Of a stretch of 64,000 bases of DNA, positions 37,632 through 46,694 are shown piece after piece (position 1 is the stretch's first letter; every line of letters starts with the position of its first letter). Under the pieces are notes generated by a model. It worked only from the letters and a program-made list of their open reading frames with translations, was not told where the DNA came from and ran no database searches. Source of the DNA: Rhodobacteraceae bacterium Alg231-30 (GTDB lineage: Bacteria; Pseudomonadota; Alphaproteobacteria; Rhodobacterales; Rhodobacteraceae). Location of the stretch: positions 786,663 through 850,662 of the forward strand of contig FREU01000002.1 of NCBI GenBank assembly GCA_900143615.1. The letters are read 5' to 3'. The translations under genes were made by a program, and so were the position numbers.

Positions 37632-37993
37632 GGTCTCGCTTTCTCGTTTCTGTTTTTCGAGATGCGACCAGGGAACGCCTTGGCCGCCCATCGGGCAGCC
37701 TGTTTTTGTGGCAACTGGCTGTCAGTCTTTGGGCAAACGGCCGGCGATTTTTCCCTTTGGTGCCAATCCGGCAAAGGGCTGATCGCGGATAAGGTGGCGC
37801 AGGCGGTCCAAGGTCACCGTTTTGGTGTATCGCCTGCGCCATCGGCTCATTGCTTTGCGGGACGTTGGTGGCAGATAAGACGCATTTTGCAGTCGCAATC
37901 TGCTCGTCACCCCTCACGCGTCACGGCGCATTAGCAAGGGCCGATTGGCTGGGTTCGCGCACACTTCGCAGCAAGTGGCGCGAACCGTTAGGA
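37632..37993 (-). promoter_or_regulatory. Structured untranslated leader between carbamoyltransferase and permease genes
   Basis: This 362-base stretch has no gene I can support. The minus-strand transcript can form three stems: GGTTCGCGC / GCGCGAACC with CACTT / AAGTG inside and one bulged base (37952-37986), GCAGAT / ATCTGC (37871-37903), and a perfect 10-bp GGCGCAGGCG / CGCCTGCGCC (37796-37840). The first begins eight bases after the carbamoyltransferase stop. No T-runs follow. The content does not match a riboswitch that I recognise. Confidence 0.5.
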
Positions 37994-39061
37994 TCAGAGC
38001 TTTCCGAGGAACGCTGTGATGCCGTCTTCATGCGCTTTGACAACTTCTGCTGTCGGCGCAGGAATGTCCTTGTGGGTGAAGTAAACCAACAGAGCCATTT
38101 GAGCGGTCAGACGGTTTTCCGCTTCATCCATGATCACCGAACGTGGGCCATCCATGACGTCGCGGGTGGTTTCACGCTGGTCGTTGGCAGGCAGACAATG
38201 CATGAAGATCGCTTGGGGGCCTGCGAGGTCCATCAGGCGCTGATCAACCACATACTCGGGCATGAAGGTCGCCAGACGCTCTTCTTTTTCGGCTTCCTGA
38301 CCGAACCAGTAGAAGCTGTCCGCAACCAGAATGTCGAAGCCTTTGACCGCATTGATGTCATCGGTCATCACGAAGGAGCCGCCGTACTCGTTGCAGTTGT
38401 CATTGACCATGCCCACAATCTCTTCGGTCATGTGGTATTTCTTTGGTCCAACGTGGGCGTATTCCATGCCGAACTTGGTGCAGATCATCGCAAGCTCGTT
38501 GGACACGTTGGTCGCATCGCCAATAAAGGCCACCTTCAAATCGTCCAGCTTTTTGCCTTCGGGCAGGTGCTCAAACATTGTGAAGATGTCAGCCATCATC
38601 TGGGTGGGGTGCAGCCAGTCGCACAGACCGTTAATAACGGGCACAGACGCGCCTTCTGCCAGACCTGCAACGGTCGAGTGGACGTCCACGCGCGCCATGA
38701 TCACGTCAACCATACGCGACAGAACTTTACCTGTGTCTTCTAGGCTTTCTTTGCTGCCCAAGTGAATGTCGGTTGGTGACAGGAACTGTGCGTGACCGCC
38801 CAGAATGGTGGCTGCAGCTTCGAAAGAAACACGTGTCCGTGTGGAAGGCTGTTCAAAGATCATACCAACTGTCTTGCCGGCAAACAGCTGAGGAACAGCA
38901 TTGGCACGACGCGCGTTTTTAAGCAGCAGCATCAGGTCGAGAATTTCTTGCAACTCGGCGCGCGTGAAATCCTGTGTCTTCAGGAAGTGGCGCAATGTTG
39001 GTTTGTTCAACTCGGTCGCTGTGGACGAGGTCAGGGCTGCTTCGAATGTGACGTCTTTCAT
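37994..39061 (-). CDS. Putrescine-type carbamoyltransferase (ornithine transcarbamylase family)
   Basis: 355 aa. The carbamoyl-phosphate site STRTR is at residues 73-77 and HCLPAND near 290. The loop that in ornithine transcarbamylase contains SMG instead reads DSFYWFGQEAEKEER, as in putrescine carbamoyltransferases, which split N-carbamoylputrescine with phosphate to putrescine and carbamoyl phosphate. Together with aguA in the same block this completes the agmatine-to-putrescine route. It is the first gene of the minus-strand block. Alternatives are a diverged ornithine or other carbamoyltransferase; the substrate call is an inference from loop and context. Confidence 0.83.
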   Translation of the reverse strand: MKDVTFEAALTSSTATELNKPTLRHFLKTQDFTRAELQEILDLMLLLKNARRANAVPQLFAGKTVGMIFEQPSTRTRVSFEAAATILGGHAQFLSPTDIHLGSKESLEDTGKVLSRMVDVIMARVDVHSTVAGLAEGASVPVINGLCDWLHPTQMMADIFTMFEHLPEGKKLDDLKVAFIGDATNVSNELAMICTKFGMEYAHVGPKKYHMTEEIVGMVNDNCNEYGGSFVMTDDINAVKGFDILVADSFYWFGQEAEKEERLATFMPEYVVDQRLMDLAGPQAIFMHCLPANDQRETTRDVMDGPRSVIMDEAENRLTAQMALLVYFTHKDIPAPTAEVVKAHEDGITAFLGKL

Positions 39062-39571
39062 TGTAAACTCCGATATCTAAAACACTCACGCCGTTTGTTT
39101 GGCGCGAAATTCCTGACGGAGCCGGTTCCGAAGATGCTTCGTTTCGCTTGCTCCGTTGCCAATGGATTTAGGCACTCTCGGCGCGTTTAAAATTTCGAAA
39201 TTCTTACGGGTCTGTAAGTTTTACTTAAGTGCGACATGGTTCTTAATCTATTAATTTCATTGGGTTTTATGAGAAGTCACTGACAATATTGAACAATTCA
39301 GATGTATCCCAGTGCATACGTTTTGGCCCATGGAGGCCAAGTCCAATCAGCGTGTTCAGAAAATTGAAGGCGGCCCATTTTGCCGCACGCGCGCCAAGCA
39401 ACGTTTCGCAGTATGGGTGATAAATTCAGGCCCGCATCACCCCGACAGCGCACAAAATTGGCGAATTCTTGCGAGTGACCTATCGCTGCGGAAGCGACAG
39501 GGAATTGCACTGGAAGCTGGGGAAAAACCCTGCGCATAGTCCCCGAAATACCAGCCATCCGGAACCAGACC
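39062..39571. promoter_or_regulatory. 510-base region with probable control sites of the agmatine block, no gene
   Basis: I see no credible gene here. A short AT-rich part contains three dyads: AATTTCGAAATT (39191-39202), CTTAC-N6-GTAAG (39203-39218) and ACTTAAGT (39223-39230). They lie about 130-170 bases upstream of the carbamoyltransferase start and could bind a regulator such as the LysR protein at 32329. The stretch 39300-39571, before the lipoprotein gene, shows only a weak ORF on the minus strand that I do not believe. Confidence 0.35.
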
Positions 39572-40681
39572 GTGCATCGCATATTCCTCTCAATTTTTGC
39601 GCTGATCGTGACGTCCTGCGCCGAACCCACCTATGCCCCTGTGGTGCCTGAAGCACTCGGCTCACCAGTCACGCGATCGGTGTTTGTGGCGACAAATCGT
39701 GGTCGCAACGCACAAGGGTTCTATGACCACAGTCGTGCAGAGACCGTGAGCTACCTTGATACAATTGTGTCGATGCCACCGGACAGATCGCCCGGAGAGG
39801 CGCCAGTTTTCAAACGCGACCCGGACCCAAAGCGCGACTTTGTGATTGCCCAACAGGACGAATTGCAAGACCTCGACCAATTCGTTTCCAAAATTCGCAC
39901 CCAATTACAGGCCGCGCCCGCCGATCATCAAGAGCTTTCGGTGTTTGTTCATGGGTTTTACAACACCTATTCCAACGCCTTGTTTCGCACGGCCCAAGTG
40001 GCCAATGATCTTGAGCTAACAGCTCCGGTGGTCAATTTCACATGGCCCAGCGCAGGACACCCATTGGGCTATGCCTATGATCGCGAAAGTGTGCTGTTTG
40101 CGCGTGATGATCTGGAGAAACTATTGTTGGCGCTGCCGCGCGCGCAACCTGAAGGATTTATTCTAGTCGGCCATTCCATGGGCGCGCATCTGGTGATGGA
40201 AACGTTACGCCAGATCGAGTTGATCCAACCCGGATGGAGCCACAAATACCTGAAGGGTCTGGTCCTGCTGGCACCCGATATTCCGGTGGATGTTTTTGTG
40301 CGCACAACCGAGCGGTTTGACTCACTGCCCGAACCCTTCATTATTTTTGCTTCAAACACGGATCGCGCCCTAAGTCTGTCCAATCATGTGAATGGAAGCG
40401 CTGCACGGTTGGGGCAAATTGACTCGCCGCAAACACTTGATACTCTGCCGGTAATCATTTTTGACATTTCAGATTTTTCGCAGCGGGGAAGCAATAACCA
40501 CATGATATTTGCGGAATCTCCGGCCTTGTTGAAACTTATGCGTGATGCAAACCAGATTGACACAATCCTCAACAGTGAACCGTTGCTGAGAGACTATTTT
40601 GGTGACCACAGCACGACGCGCCATGAGTCTGGTACAACCATTCATTTATCGTCAGACGTCGCAGGACAGCAGACGCAATGA
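39572..40681 (+). CDS. Lipoprotein with DUF900 alpha/beta hydrolase domain
   Basis: 369 aa. An N-terminal lipoprotein signal ends in LIVTSCAEP, so C16 should be lipidated. The hydrolase domain has the nucleophile elbow GHSMGAHLVM and the upstream VFVHGFYNTYSNALFRTAQV, both typical of the DUF900 family; a late acid/His pair is likely (NNHMIFAESPALLKLM). The substrate is unknown. GTG at 39572 is the only plausible start. Its stop overlaps the ATG of the MFS gene by four bases, so the two are probably co-translated. Confidence 0.84.
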   Translation: MHRIFLSIFALIVTSCAEPTYAPVVPEALGSPVTRSVFVATNRGRNAQGFYDHSRAETVSYLDTIVSMPPDRSPGEAPVFKRDPDPKRDFVIAQQDELQDLDQFVSKIRTQLQAAPADHQELSVFVHGFYNTYSNALFRTAQVANDLELTAPVVNFTWPSAGHPLGYAYDRESVLFARDDLEKLLLALPRAQPEGFILVGHSMGAHLVMETLRQIELIQPGWSHKYLKGLVLLAPDIPVDVFVRTTERFDSLPEPFIIFASNTDRALSLSNHVNGSAARLGQIDSPQTLDTLPVIIFDISDFSQRGSNNHMIFAESPALLKLMRDANQIDTILNSEPLLRDYFGDHSTTRHESGTTIHLSSDVAGQQTQ

Positions 40682-41901
40682 TACCGTCATCGGGGTTCTT
40701 GCGCCAAAATGCCCTTTGGCTCACCCCGGGGTTCTTACTAACCTTCCTGTCCTGTTTTGGGCAGACCTTCTTTATCTCGCTCTTTGCTGAAGACATTCGG
40801 GCCGCCTATGGCCTGTCCCATGGGCAATGGGGCAGCCTCTATTCAATTGGCACTACGGCCTCTGCAGTGGTGATGATCTGGGCTGGGGTACTGACCGATC
40901 ATTTTCGCGTGCGCAGTCTGGGTGCGCTGGTTCTGCTCATTCTGGCGGCCGCCTGTCTGATGATGACGCAGACCCATCCAGTTTGGGTGTTGCCGTTTAT
41001 CATCTTTGCACTGCGGTTTGCGGGACAGGGCATGTTGGGCCACATCGCGGTTGTCGCTATGGCGCGCTGGTTTGTGAAAACGCGGGGGCGGGCGTTGGCC
41101 TTTGCGGCGCTTGGATTTTCTGTCGGCGAAGCGTTTTTGCCGCTGTTGATCGTATCCCTACGGACCTCGGTAGATTGGCATATAGTCTGGTTGTTTGCAG
41201 CTTTGGTTGCATTGTTGGGAATTCCGGTTTTGTGGGGCCTGCTGGCGCGCGAACGCACGCCACAAGCCTCCGCCGACGTCATGCAATCTCTGGGCATGCA
41301 GAACCGGCACTGGAGTCGCCGTGAATGTCTACGCCATGGATTATTCTGGTTTATGGTTCCGGCAATTTTGGGACCGTCAGCCTTTAACACAGCGTTTTTC
41401 TTTCAACAGATGCACTATGTTGACATCAAGGGTTGGACCCATCTCGACTTGGTCAGCCTGTATCCCGTGTTCACTGTGACCAGCATTGGCGCGTTGCTTC
41501 TGTCCGGATGGCTGTTGGATAAACTGGGCACGGCGCGGTTGCTGCCATGGTCGCAGGTGCCAATGGTACTGGGCTTTGTGTGCTTTGCGCAGGCCGACAG
41601 CACATGGGGCGCACTGGCTGGATTGGTCTTTATGGGGCTGACGGCGGGGGCAATCACCACGCTGGTTGCGGCCTTTTGGGCGGAGTTCTACGGCACCCGC
41701 CATATCGGCGCGATCAAAGCCGCCGCTGCTGCGATCATGGTGTTGGGATCGGCCATCGGGCCTGCGCTTACGGGGGTTTTAATCGACCTTCAGATTGGCC
41801 TTGAAGTTCAGTATTTGGGTGTGGCGGTGTTTTTCATCTTTTCCACGATCAGTATGGTGATTGGCGTGGCGCGGTATCGCCAAGACCTACCGACAGCTTA
41901 A
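40678..41901 (+). CDS. MFS transporter
   Basis: 407 aa, about twelve membrane helices of the major facilitator superfamily. The pattern LSHGQWGSLYSIGTTASAVVMIWAGVLTDHFRVRSLG has the A-like loop (DHFRVRS) between helices 2 and 3, and RFAGQGMLGHIAVVAMARWFVKTRGRALAFA resembles helices 4-5. The substrate is not clear. It is coupled to the lipoprotein hydrolase by an ATGA overlap and ends tail-to-tail with smr by four bases (TTAA). Confidence 0.88.
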   Translation: MIPSSGFLRQNALWLTPGFLLTFLSCFGQTFFISLFAEDIRAAYGLSHGQWGSLYSIGTTASAVVMIWAGVLTDHFRVRSLGALVLLILAAACLMMTQTHPVWVLPFIIFALRFAGQGMLGHIAVVAMARWFVKTRGRALAFAALGFSVGEAFLPLLIVSLRTSVDWHIVWLFAALVALLGIPVLWGLLARERTPQASADVMQSLGMQNRHWSRRECLRHGLFWFMVPAILGPSAFNTAFFFQQMHYVDIKGWTHLDLVSLYPVFTVTSIGALLLSGWLLDKLGTARLLPWSQVPMVLGFVCFAQADSTWGALAGLVFMGLTAGAITTLVAAFWAEFYGTRHIGAIKAAAAAIMVLGSAIGPALTGVLIDLQIGLEVQYLGVAVFFIFSTISMVIGVARYRQDLPTA

Positions 41902-42494
41902 CGGCGCAGATAGACGTAATAGGCGCCAGAGCCACCGTGGCGGATATGCGCCTCGGACACTTGCATCACGCGGCTGGCCAAAGGTGCCATACGCAGCCAT
42001 TGCGGCACTTGGTGTTTTAACACCCCGATGCGGGTCGGGATCGGGCCGCCATCGTCTTTCACCTTACCTTTGCCGGTAATCACCAGCACCAGCCGTTTAC
42101 CTTCGGTGTGGGATTGGTAAATGAAGCCAGTCAGCGCGCCATGCGCCTGCTGCAAGTTCAGCCCGTGCAAATCAATCCGGCCCTCGGGCAACAGTTTGCC
42201 ACGCTTGAGCTTGCCAAACTTCTTCTTGTCCATCTGCAAGTTTTGTTGTGCCAGACTGTTCGCAATGGTCGGTGCAAGATCCAATGTGGTTTGGTGCGCC
42301 CGCGATCTGGACCCAACAACAAATTGTTTGATGGCAGGTGGTGGAGCTGGCTTGGGGTCCGGGATAACTTTGGATGTCGGCTTGGGCGCAGGCAGGGCGA
42401 GCTTGGGGGTTGGTCCTCCCAAACGTTCGGTTGTGTCCGCAACCCTGCGCCAGAGTTGTTTGTCTTCCTCACTTAGTTTGCGACGACGGCTCAC
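41898..42494 (-). CDS. Smr-domain protein
   Basis: 198 aa. The C-terminal part is a Smr (MutS2-type) domain: RIDLHGLNLQQA near residue 108, VLVITGKGKVKDDGG and the terminal HGGSGAYYVYLRR. The N-terminal half is rich in proline and lysine. Smr domains have nicking endonuclease or RNA-cleaving activity in several proteins; bacterial stand-alone forms are little studied. GTG at 42494 overlaps the mltA stop (GTGA). Confidence 0.93.
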   Translation of the reverse strand: MSRRRKLSEEDKQLWRRVADTTERLGGPTPKLALPAPKPTSKVIPDPKPAPPPAIKQFVVGSRSRAHQTTLDLAPTIANSLAQQNLQMDKKKFGKLKRGKLLPEGRIDLHGLNLQQAHGALTGFIYQSHTEGKRLVLVITGKGKVKDDGGPIPTRIGVLKHQVPQWLRMAPLASRVMQVSEAHIRHGGSGAYYVYLRR

Positions 42495-43528
42495 AGAACG
42501 GACTCCGGCAACATGGCGTAAGCGCGTTGAATAGGAAGTAAAATAATCATCCTACCAGAATCCTTGAGCCTTCCGGCCTCTTGGCCTGCATCTTCTCCGG
42601 TGCCAAAGAAAATATCAGCCCGTTGGGGGCCCTTGATAGCCGATCCGGTGTCTTGTGCAATCATCAATCGGCGCAGTGGCGTTTCGCCGTCTTTTTCTAT
42701 CCAAACTGGAGCGCCCAAAGGTGTAAACTTGGGGTCCACCGCCACCGACCGCATGGTGGTGATCGAGCGGTTCATCGCCCCAAGTGGGCCTTTATCAGCA
42801 GCCACACGGCTGACTTCACGGAAGAAAACATAATTCGCGTTTTGGCGCAGCACTTCCATCCCTTCGACGGGATTGCGTCGCACCCAATTTGCGATGACTT
42901 TGGCGCTGGCCTGATGGATGCCAAGCGCACCCCGCCGCACCAATTCAACCCCTAGTGAGCGACGCGGATGGCCATTGCTGCCACCATAGCCAACCCGAAT
43001 AGCCCCCCCATCATTCAACCGGATACGACCTGACCCTTGGATCTGTAAAAATTGCAACTCGACTGGATCATCCACCCACGCGATTTCTAAACCACGACCG
43101 CGCATTGCGTCGCCAGTTTCAATTTCGCGGCGAGACAACCAAGTGGTTGCATCGCGGGCTTCGGGGGGCATTTTATAAACTGGATAGCGGTATTTTCCGC
43201 CCGCATACCGTGCGCCGTTTAGCTCTGGTTCATAGTACCCTGTAAACAGAGGCGGTCTTTCGTCTTCAATCAAAACGGGTCGAAAAAACAACTCAAAGAA
43301 CTGGCGTGCGTCAGGGATACCTTGAGCGGCGGCGCATAAATTGCGCCAATCCGGTGCTTCAAAGTCGCGGCAGGTGTTTAGAAAAACATCACGGGCGGCG
43401 GCGTGATCATCCGCCTGCCACCCGTCTAGATCTTCAAAAGACAGAATCTTCATTGACGTTTCGGACAACGCCGCGCTGCCAACCATCATAAAGATGGCTG
43501 CAAGTGCCGCCCGAAACGTCTGGGTCAT
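42491..43528 (-). CDS. mltA: Membrane-bound lytic murein transglycosylase A
   Basis: Cleaves peptidoglycan glycan strands to 1,6-anhydro products in the periplasm. 345 aa from ATG at 43528, which overlaps the TimA-like stop as ATGA. A signal sequence (MTQTFRAALAAIFMMVGSAALS) is present without a lipobox cysteine at the end of the hydrophobic stretch, so this form may be soluble in the periplasm. The MltA domain is seen as FTGYYEPELNGAR, then the C-terminal 3D domain with AQDTGSAIKGPQRADIFFG including the catalytic Asp. Confidence 0.93.
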   Translation of the reverse strand: MTQTFRAALAAIFMMVGSAALSETSMKILSFEDLDGWQADDHAAARDVFLNTCRDFEAPDWRNLCAAAQGIPDARQFFELFFRPVLIEDERPPLFTGYYEPELNGARYAGGKYRYPVYKMPPEARDATTWLSRREIETGDAMRGRGLEIAWVDDPVELQFLQIQGSGRIRLNDGGAIRVGYGGSNGHPRRSLGVELVRRGALGIHQASAKVIANWVRRNPVEGMEVLRQNANYVFFREVSRVAADKGPLGAMNRSITTMRSVAVDPKFTPLGAPVWIEKDGETPLRRLMIAQDTGSAIKGPQRADIFFGTGEDAGQEAGRLKDSGRMIILLPIQRAYAMLPESVL

Positions 43529-44184
43529 TCGCCCGTGGCAACTAGCTGCCAGTTGGGATCGTTGGTTCCCATCTTGCGTGCAAAGGTCCAAACATCCTTC
43601 TGGCGTTTGACCTGCGTCTCGCTGCCTTCCACAATTTCGCCGGCGCGGTCGCGGACCACATAGGTCAGTTCGCCCACAAATTTCACCGAAATCTCACCTT
43701 CGCTGGTGGCTTCGTCAAATGTTGCGTCATAGAGCGACATTTCACGCACACCGATAAATTCGCTTTCGATACTTAGCCCTTGCTTTTCGCGTGATTCCAC
43801 AACTTCGGCAAAAGTTTCATAAACTTCCTCGCTCAGGAAATCCTTGATCGAGCCAAGATCACCTTTTTCAAAGGCCATCAGGATCATTTCATAGGCACCA
43901 CGACCACCCTGAAGGAAGTCGCTGACACCAAAGGTCGGATCAACCGATTTCATGCGGATCAGAGCATTGGCAATGTCACTGCCTTCTTCAGCATGATCCA
44001 ACACATCGCGGTCCGGTCCACCTTCGATCACCTCAAGATCAGGGCCACCGCTGCGTTGGGAGGTGTTGATCTGCTCGCGAGGCGGCTCAAAGCCTTCGCG
44101 CGTTCCTAAAACATTGCGTAAACGCAAGATCAGAAAAACTGCGATTCCGGCTAGAACCAGAAGTTGAATAAGGGATGAATTCAT
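43525..44184 (-). CDS. TimA/Tim44-like membrane protein
   Basis: 219 aa. One N-terminal membrane segment (LIQLLVLAGIAVFLILRL) is followed by a Tim44-like domain (VDPTFGVSDFLQGGRGAYEMILMAFEKGDLGSIKDFLSEEVYETFAE). Alphaproteobacterial relatives of the mitochondrial import protein Tim44 are thought to be membrane adaptors; their exact role is unsettled. ATG at 44184 follows GAGG; a longer frame to 44427 runs into the upstream promoter region and the divergent fxsA. It overlaps mltA by four bases. Confidence 0.9.
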   Translation of the reverse strand: MNSSLIQLLVLAGIAVFLILRLRNVLGTREGFEPPREQINTSQRSGGPDLEVIEGGPDRDVLDHAEEGSDIANALIRMKSVDPTFGVSDFLQGGRGAYEMILMAFEKGDLGSIKDFLSEEVYETFAEVVESREKQGLSIESEFIGVREMSLYDATFDEATSEGEISVKFVGELTYVVRDRAGEIVEGSETQVKRQKDVWTFARKMGTNDPNWQLVATGE

Positions 44185-44287
44185 CTGAACCTCGTATTGG
44201 GCATGGAAACGTCGTCCTGTGGCACTTATGTAAGTCACGCGCGGGGTCAAGTCCACCTTGCCTATAAGTGAGCGGAGAAGTGAAAAC

Positions 44288-44779
44288 ATGTGGCTGCTTT
44301 TAGCATTTGTTGCGGTTCCTTTGATTGAAATTGCACTGTTTATCCAAGTTGGCGGAGCTATTGGCCTTTGGCCCACTCTCAGCATTGTGTTGATCACAGC
44401 GATTACCGGTACATGGTTGGTGCGCAATCAGGGCGCTTTGGCAATCGGGAATCTGCAACGTTCTTTTTCGGAACTGGATGATCCAACCGAACCTTTGGCG
44501 CATGGCGCAATGATCCTAATCTCCGGGGCATTGTTGCTCACGCCGGGATTTTTCACAGATGCCATCGGTTTTGCCCTTTTGATGCCGCCAGTGCGGATTG
44601 CTGTCTTTAATTACGTACGTCGCCGCGTTCAGGTTCAAAGCTTTTCAATGGGTGGCATGCATACCGGCGCACATTCGCGCCAGCCCAACAGCCGTCCGGA
44701 TGTGATAGATGGCGAATTTACCGAGGTTGATAGCTCAAAACCGCCTTCTGACGATCCCTCGGGGTGGACAAAGCATTGA
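44288..44779 (+). CDS. fxsA: FxsA-family membrane protein
   Basis: 163 aa with three or four hydrophobic segments (LLLAFVAVPLIEIALFIQVGG, LWPTLSIVLITAITGTWLV, and a third near residues 75-100). The opening and the TGTWLVRNQG pattern are characteristic of FxsA, a suppressor of phage exclusion in E. coli; the normal function is unclear. ATG at 44288 follows GGAGAA. It is divergent from the TimA-like gene and 66 bases before secB. Confidence 0.92.
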   Translation: MWLLLAFVAVPLIEIALFIQVGGAIGLWPTLSIVLITAITGTWLVRNQGALAIGNLQRSFSELDDPTEPLAHGAMILISGALLLTPGFFTDAIGFALLMPPVRIAVFNYVRRRVQVQSFSMGGMHTGAHSRQPNSRPDVIDGEFTEVDSSKPPSDDPSGWTKH

Positions 44780-44803
44780 GACCGAGGGTGTGACCTGTTA
44801 AAC

Positions 44804-44833
44804 GGGCATTAAGCGACTTAAAGCCCTATTTTT
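44804..44833 (+). terminator. Terminator-like hairpin between fxsA and secB
   Basis: GGGC, TTAAG, loop CGA, CTTAA, GCCC pair with one A-A mismatch and run into TATTTTT. It ends just before the secB Shine-Dalgarno (CAGGAGT), so it could be a terminator for fxsA or an attenuator in the secB leader. Confidence 0.72.
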
Positions 44834-44845
44834 CAGGAGTACCAC

Positions 44846-45349
44846 ATGTCGGAAAACGGCAACGGCGCGGCTCAGCCGCAACCAGCACAAGTTAAAATGA
44901 ATGTACTGGCACAATATGTGCGGGACATGTCCTTTGAAAACATTCTCGCTCAAAAAGGTGGCGGCGGCAACGCGCAACCTGATGTTCAGGTTCAGGTCAA
45001 TCTGGATGCGAAGAAGCGTTCGACTGAAAATCAGTACGAAGTCGCCATCAAATTGAACATCGTTTCCAAAAACAAAGAAAATGATGCTGAATTGTTCATC
45101 TTTGAATTGGACTATGCTGGCGTTTTCAACATCGAAGGCGTTCCAGAAGACCAGATGCACCCGTTCTTGCTGATCGAATGCCCACGTCTTCTGTTCCCGT
45201 TTGTGCGCCGCGTTGTCAGCGACGTCACACGCGACGGTGGCTTCCCGCCGCTGAACCTAGAAAACATCGACTTCATGGCACTGTACCGTCAGGAAATCGC
45301 ACGCCGCGCCGCTGCTGAAAAAACAGAAGAGCAGCCGGCAGTAAACTAA
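44846..45349 (+). CDS. secB: SecB, protein-export chaperone
   Basis: Cytosolic tetrameric chaperone that keeps preproteins unfolded for SecA. 167 aa, standard length. Segments such as YVRDMSFENIL and LFIFELDYAGVFNIEGV, ECPRLLFPFVRRVVSDVTRDGGFPPL are hallmarks of the family. ATG at 44846 after AGGAGT. It is probably transcribed from fxsA or its own promoter, and ends facing dnaQ with about 30 bases between. Confidence 0.97.
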   Translation: MSENGNGAAQPQPAQVKMNVLAQYVRDMSFENILAQKGGGGNAQPDVQVQVNLDAKKRSTENQYEVAIKLNIVSKNKENDAELFIFELDYAGVFNIEGVPEDQMHPFLLIECPRLLFPFVRRVVSDVTRDGGFPPLNLENIDFMALYRQEIARRAAAEKTEEQPAVN

Positions 45350-45357
45350 GCTATTTG

Positions 45358-45380
45358 GGCGCCGCTTTCGCGGCGGCGCC
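45358..45380. other. GC-rich hairpin between convergent secB and dnaQ
   Basis: A perfect CGCCGC / GCGGCG stem with loop TTTC, with extra GC pairs after a bulge, sits just after the secB stop and at the dnaQ stop. No strong T-run follows on either strand, so a bidirectional stop signal is possible but unproven. Confidence 0.4.
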
Positions 45381-46108
45381 TATACCAGCTTGTTCCACAG
45401 GGCGTTGTCGCCCATTTTTTCCACAAATTCTTTATGTGCAGCGTCTTCTTCGGCTGTCAGCCGAGACGGCAGTTTTGTGGCGCGTGGGCTTGGCCGCCAA
45501 GCATCATCGCTACCAGCAGATTTTGATCCGGAGTCTGCGGCCAGCACCAATCCGGGTTGGCGCCCACCAATCAGCTCAAGATACACTTCTGCGAGAATTT
45601 CGGAGTCCAACAAAGCGCCGTGCAATGTCCGCGACGTGTTGTCGATGCCAAAGCGGCGGCACAAAGCATCCAAAGAGGCGGGAGATCCGGGGAATTTCTT
45701 GCGCGCGATGGCCAGCGTATCAATCGCCTGTTCCCAAGGGATTTGCGGCAAATTCATTTTGCCCAATTCGAAGTTCAGGAATTTGACATCAAAGGCCGCG
45801 TTGTGGATGACAAGTTTCCCATCACCGATGAAATCCAGAAACTTTTGACCAATCTTCTCAAATACAGGTTTGTCTTTGAGTAGAACCTCGCCCGGTTCGG
45901 CGGGACGTGGCACCGTCAACAGATCCGGTCCAATCCCGTGTACCTTAAAGGCGCCTTCCGGCATGCCGCGTTCAGGAAAGATGTACTCGTGAAAAGTTTT
46001 GCCCGTGGGCAAGTGGTTATACAGCTCAATCGCCCCGATCTCGACGATCCGGTCACCTGCTTCCGGATCAAACCCTGTGGTTTCCGTATCAAGCACGATT
46101 TCACGCAT
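45380..46108 (-). CDS. dnaQ: DNA polymerase III epsilon subunit (proofreading exonuclease)
   Basis: 3'-5' exonuclease of the replicative polymerase. 242 aa from ATG at 46108. Exonuclease motifs are visible: DTETTGFDP (motif I), [10 protein letters not shown] (motif II) and the H-xxx-D in [13 protein letters not shown] (motif III). A longer frame to 46168 adds unlike residues. It overlaps coaE by 8 bases, and belongs to a maf-aroE-coaE-dnaQ run leading away from the origin. Confidence 0.95.
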   Translation of the reverse strand: MREIVLDTETTGFDPEAGDRIVEIGAIELYNHLPTGKTFHEYIFPERGMPEGAFKVHGIGPDLLTVPRPAEPGEVLLKDKPVFEKIGQKFLDFIGDGKLVIHNAAFDVKFLNFELGKMNLPQIPWEQAIDTLAIARKKFPGSPASLDALCRRFGIDNTSRTLHGALLDSEILAEVYLELIGGRQPGLVLAADSGSKSAGSDDAWRPSPRATKLPSRLTAEEDAAHKEFVEKMGDNALWNKLV

Positions 46109-46694
46109 TGGCCAGCTGCTCCTGAATGGTTGAAACGATCTTCTCCACCTGCGCGCGCGCGTGGTCAAGCGTATCTGTCTCGATCACATAGGTGGCACGG
46201 GCGCATTTTTCAGAATTTGGCATCTGTTGGGCGCGGATCATCTCAAATTGGGCGTCTGTCATCGTGCCGCGCGCCATCACCCGCGCTTTTTGAACGTCTG
46301 GGGGCACCGAAACACAGGCCACGGCATCCATCTGGGCATCCCCACCTGTTTCAAACAACAGTGGGATGTCAAACACGAGGATGTCGGCCGTAGCCGTTTT
46401 TACAAAATCCGCTCGGTCTTGTGCCACCAAAGGATGCACGATCGCCTCGATGTCTTTCAAAACTCTGCGATCTGCGGCGATTGCAGTTTTCAAAACATCC
46501 CGCGAGACCGCGCCATCCACAGCGGCCTCCGCAATAAAAGCCGCGATAGGGTCGACCGCTGCACCACCCCGACTATATAGACGGTGAACTGCCGCATCAG
46601 CGTCCCACAAAGCGCACCCCAAGTCTTGAAACATCCGCGCCGTGGTGGATTTGCCCATTCCGATAGATCCGGTCAAACCCAGACGGAAGCTCAT
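46101..46694 (-). CDS. coaE: Dephospho-CoA kinase
   Basis: Last step of coenzyme A synthesis: phosphorylates dephospho-CoA. 197 aa, normal length. P-loop [17 protein letters not shown], then the [10 protein letters not shown] segment and the lid region. ATG at 46694 overlaps the aroE stop by four bases. It overlaps dnaQ by eight, so it is in the same tight run. Confidence 0.96.
   Translation of the reverse strand: MSFRLGLTGSIGMGKSTTARMFQDLGCALWDADAAVHRLYSRGGAAVDPIAAFIAEAAVDGAVSRDVLKTAIAADRRVLKDIEAIVHPLVAQDRADFVKTATADILVFDIPLLFETGGDAQMDAVACVSVPPDVQKARVMARGTMTDAQFEMIRAQQMPNSEKCARATYVIETDTLDHARAQVEKIVSTIQEQLANA

Noticed and set aside
39298..39630. Open frame of 110 codons on the minus strand before the lipoprotein gene
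   Set aside because: No domain, no ribosome binding site, and it runs over the start of the lipoprotein gene.
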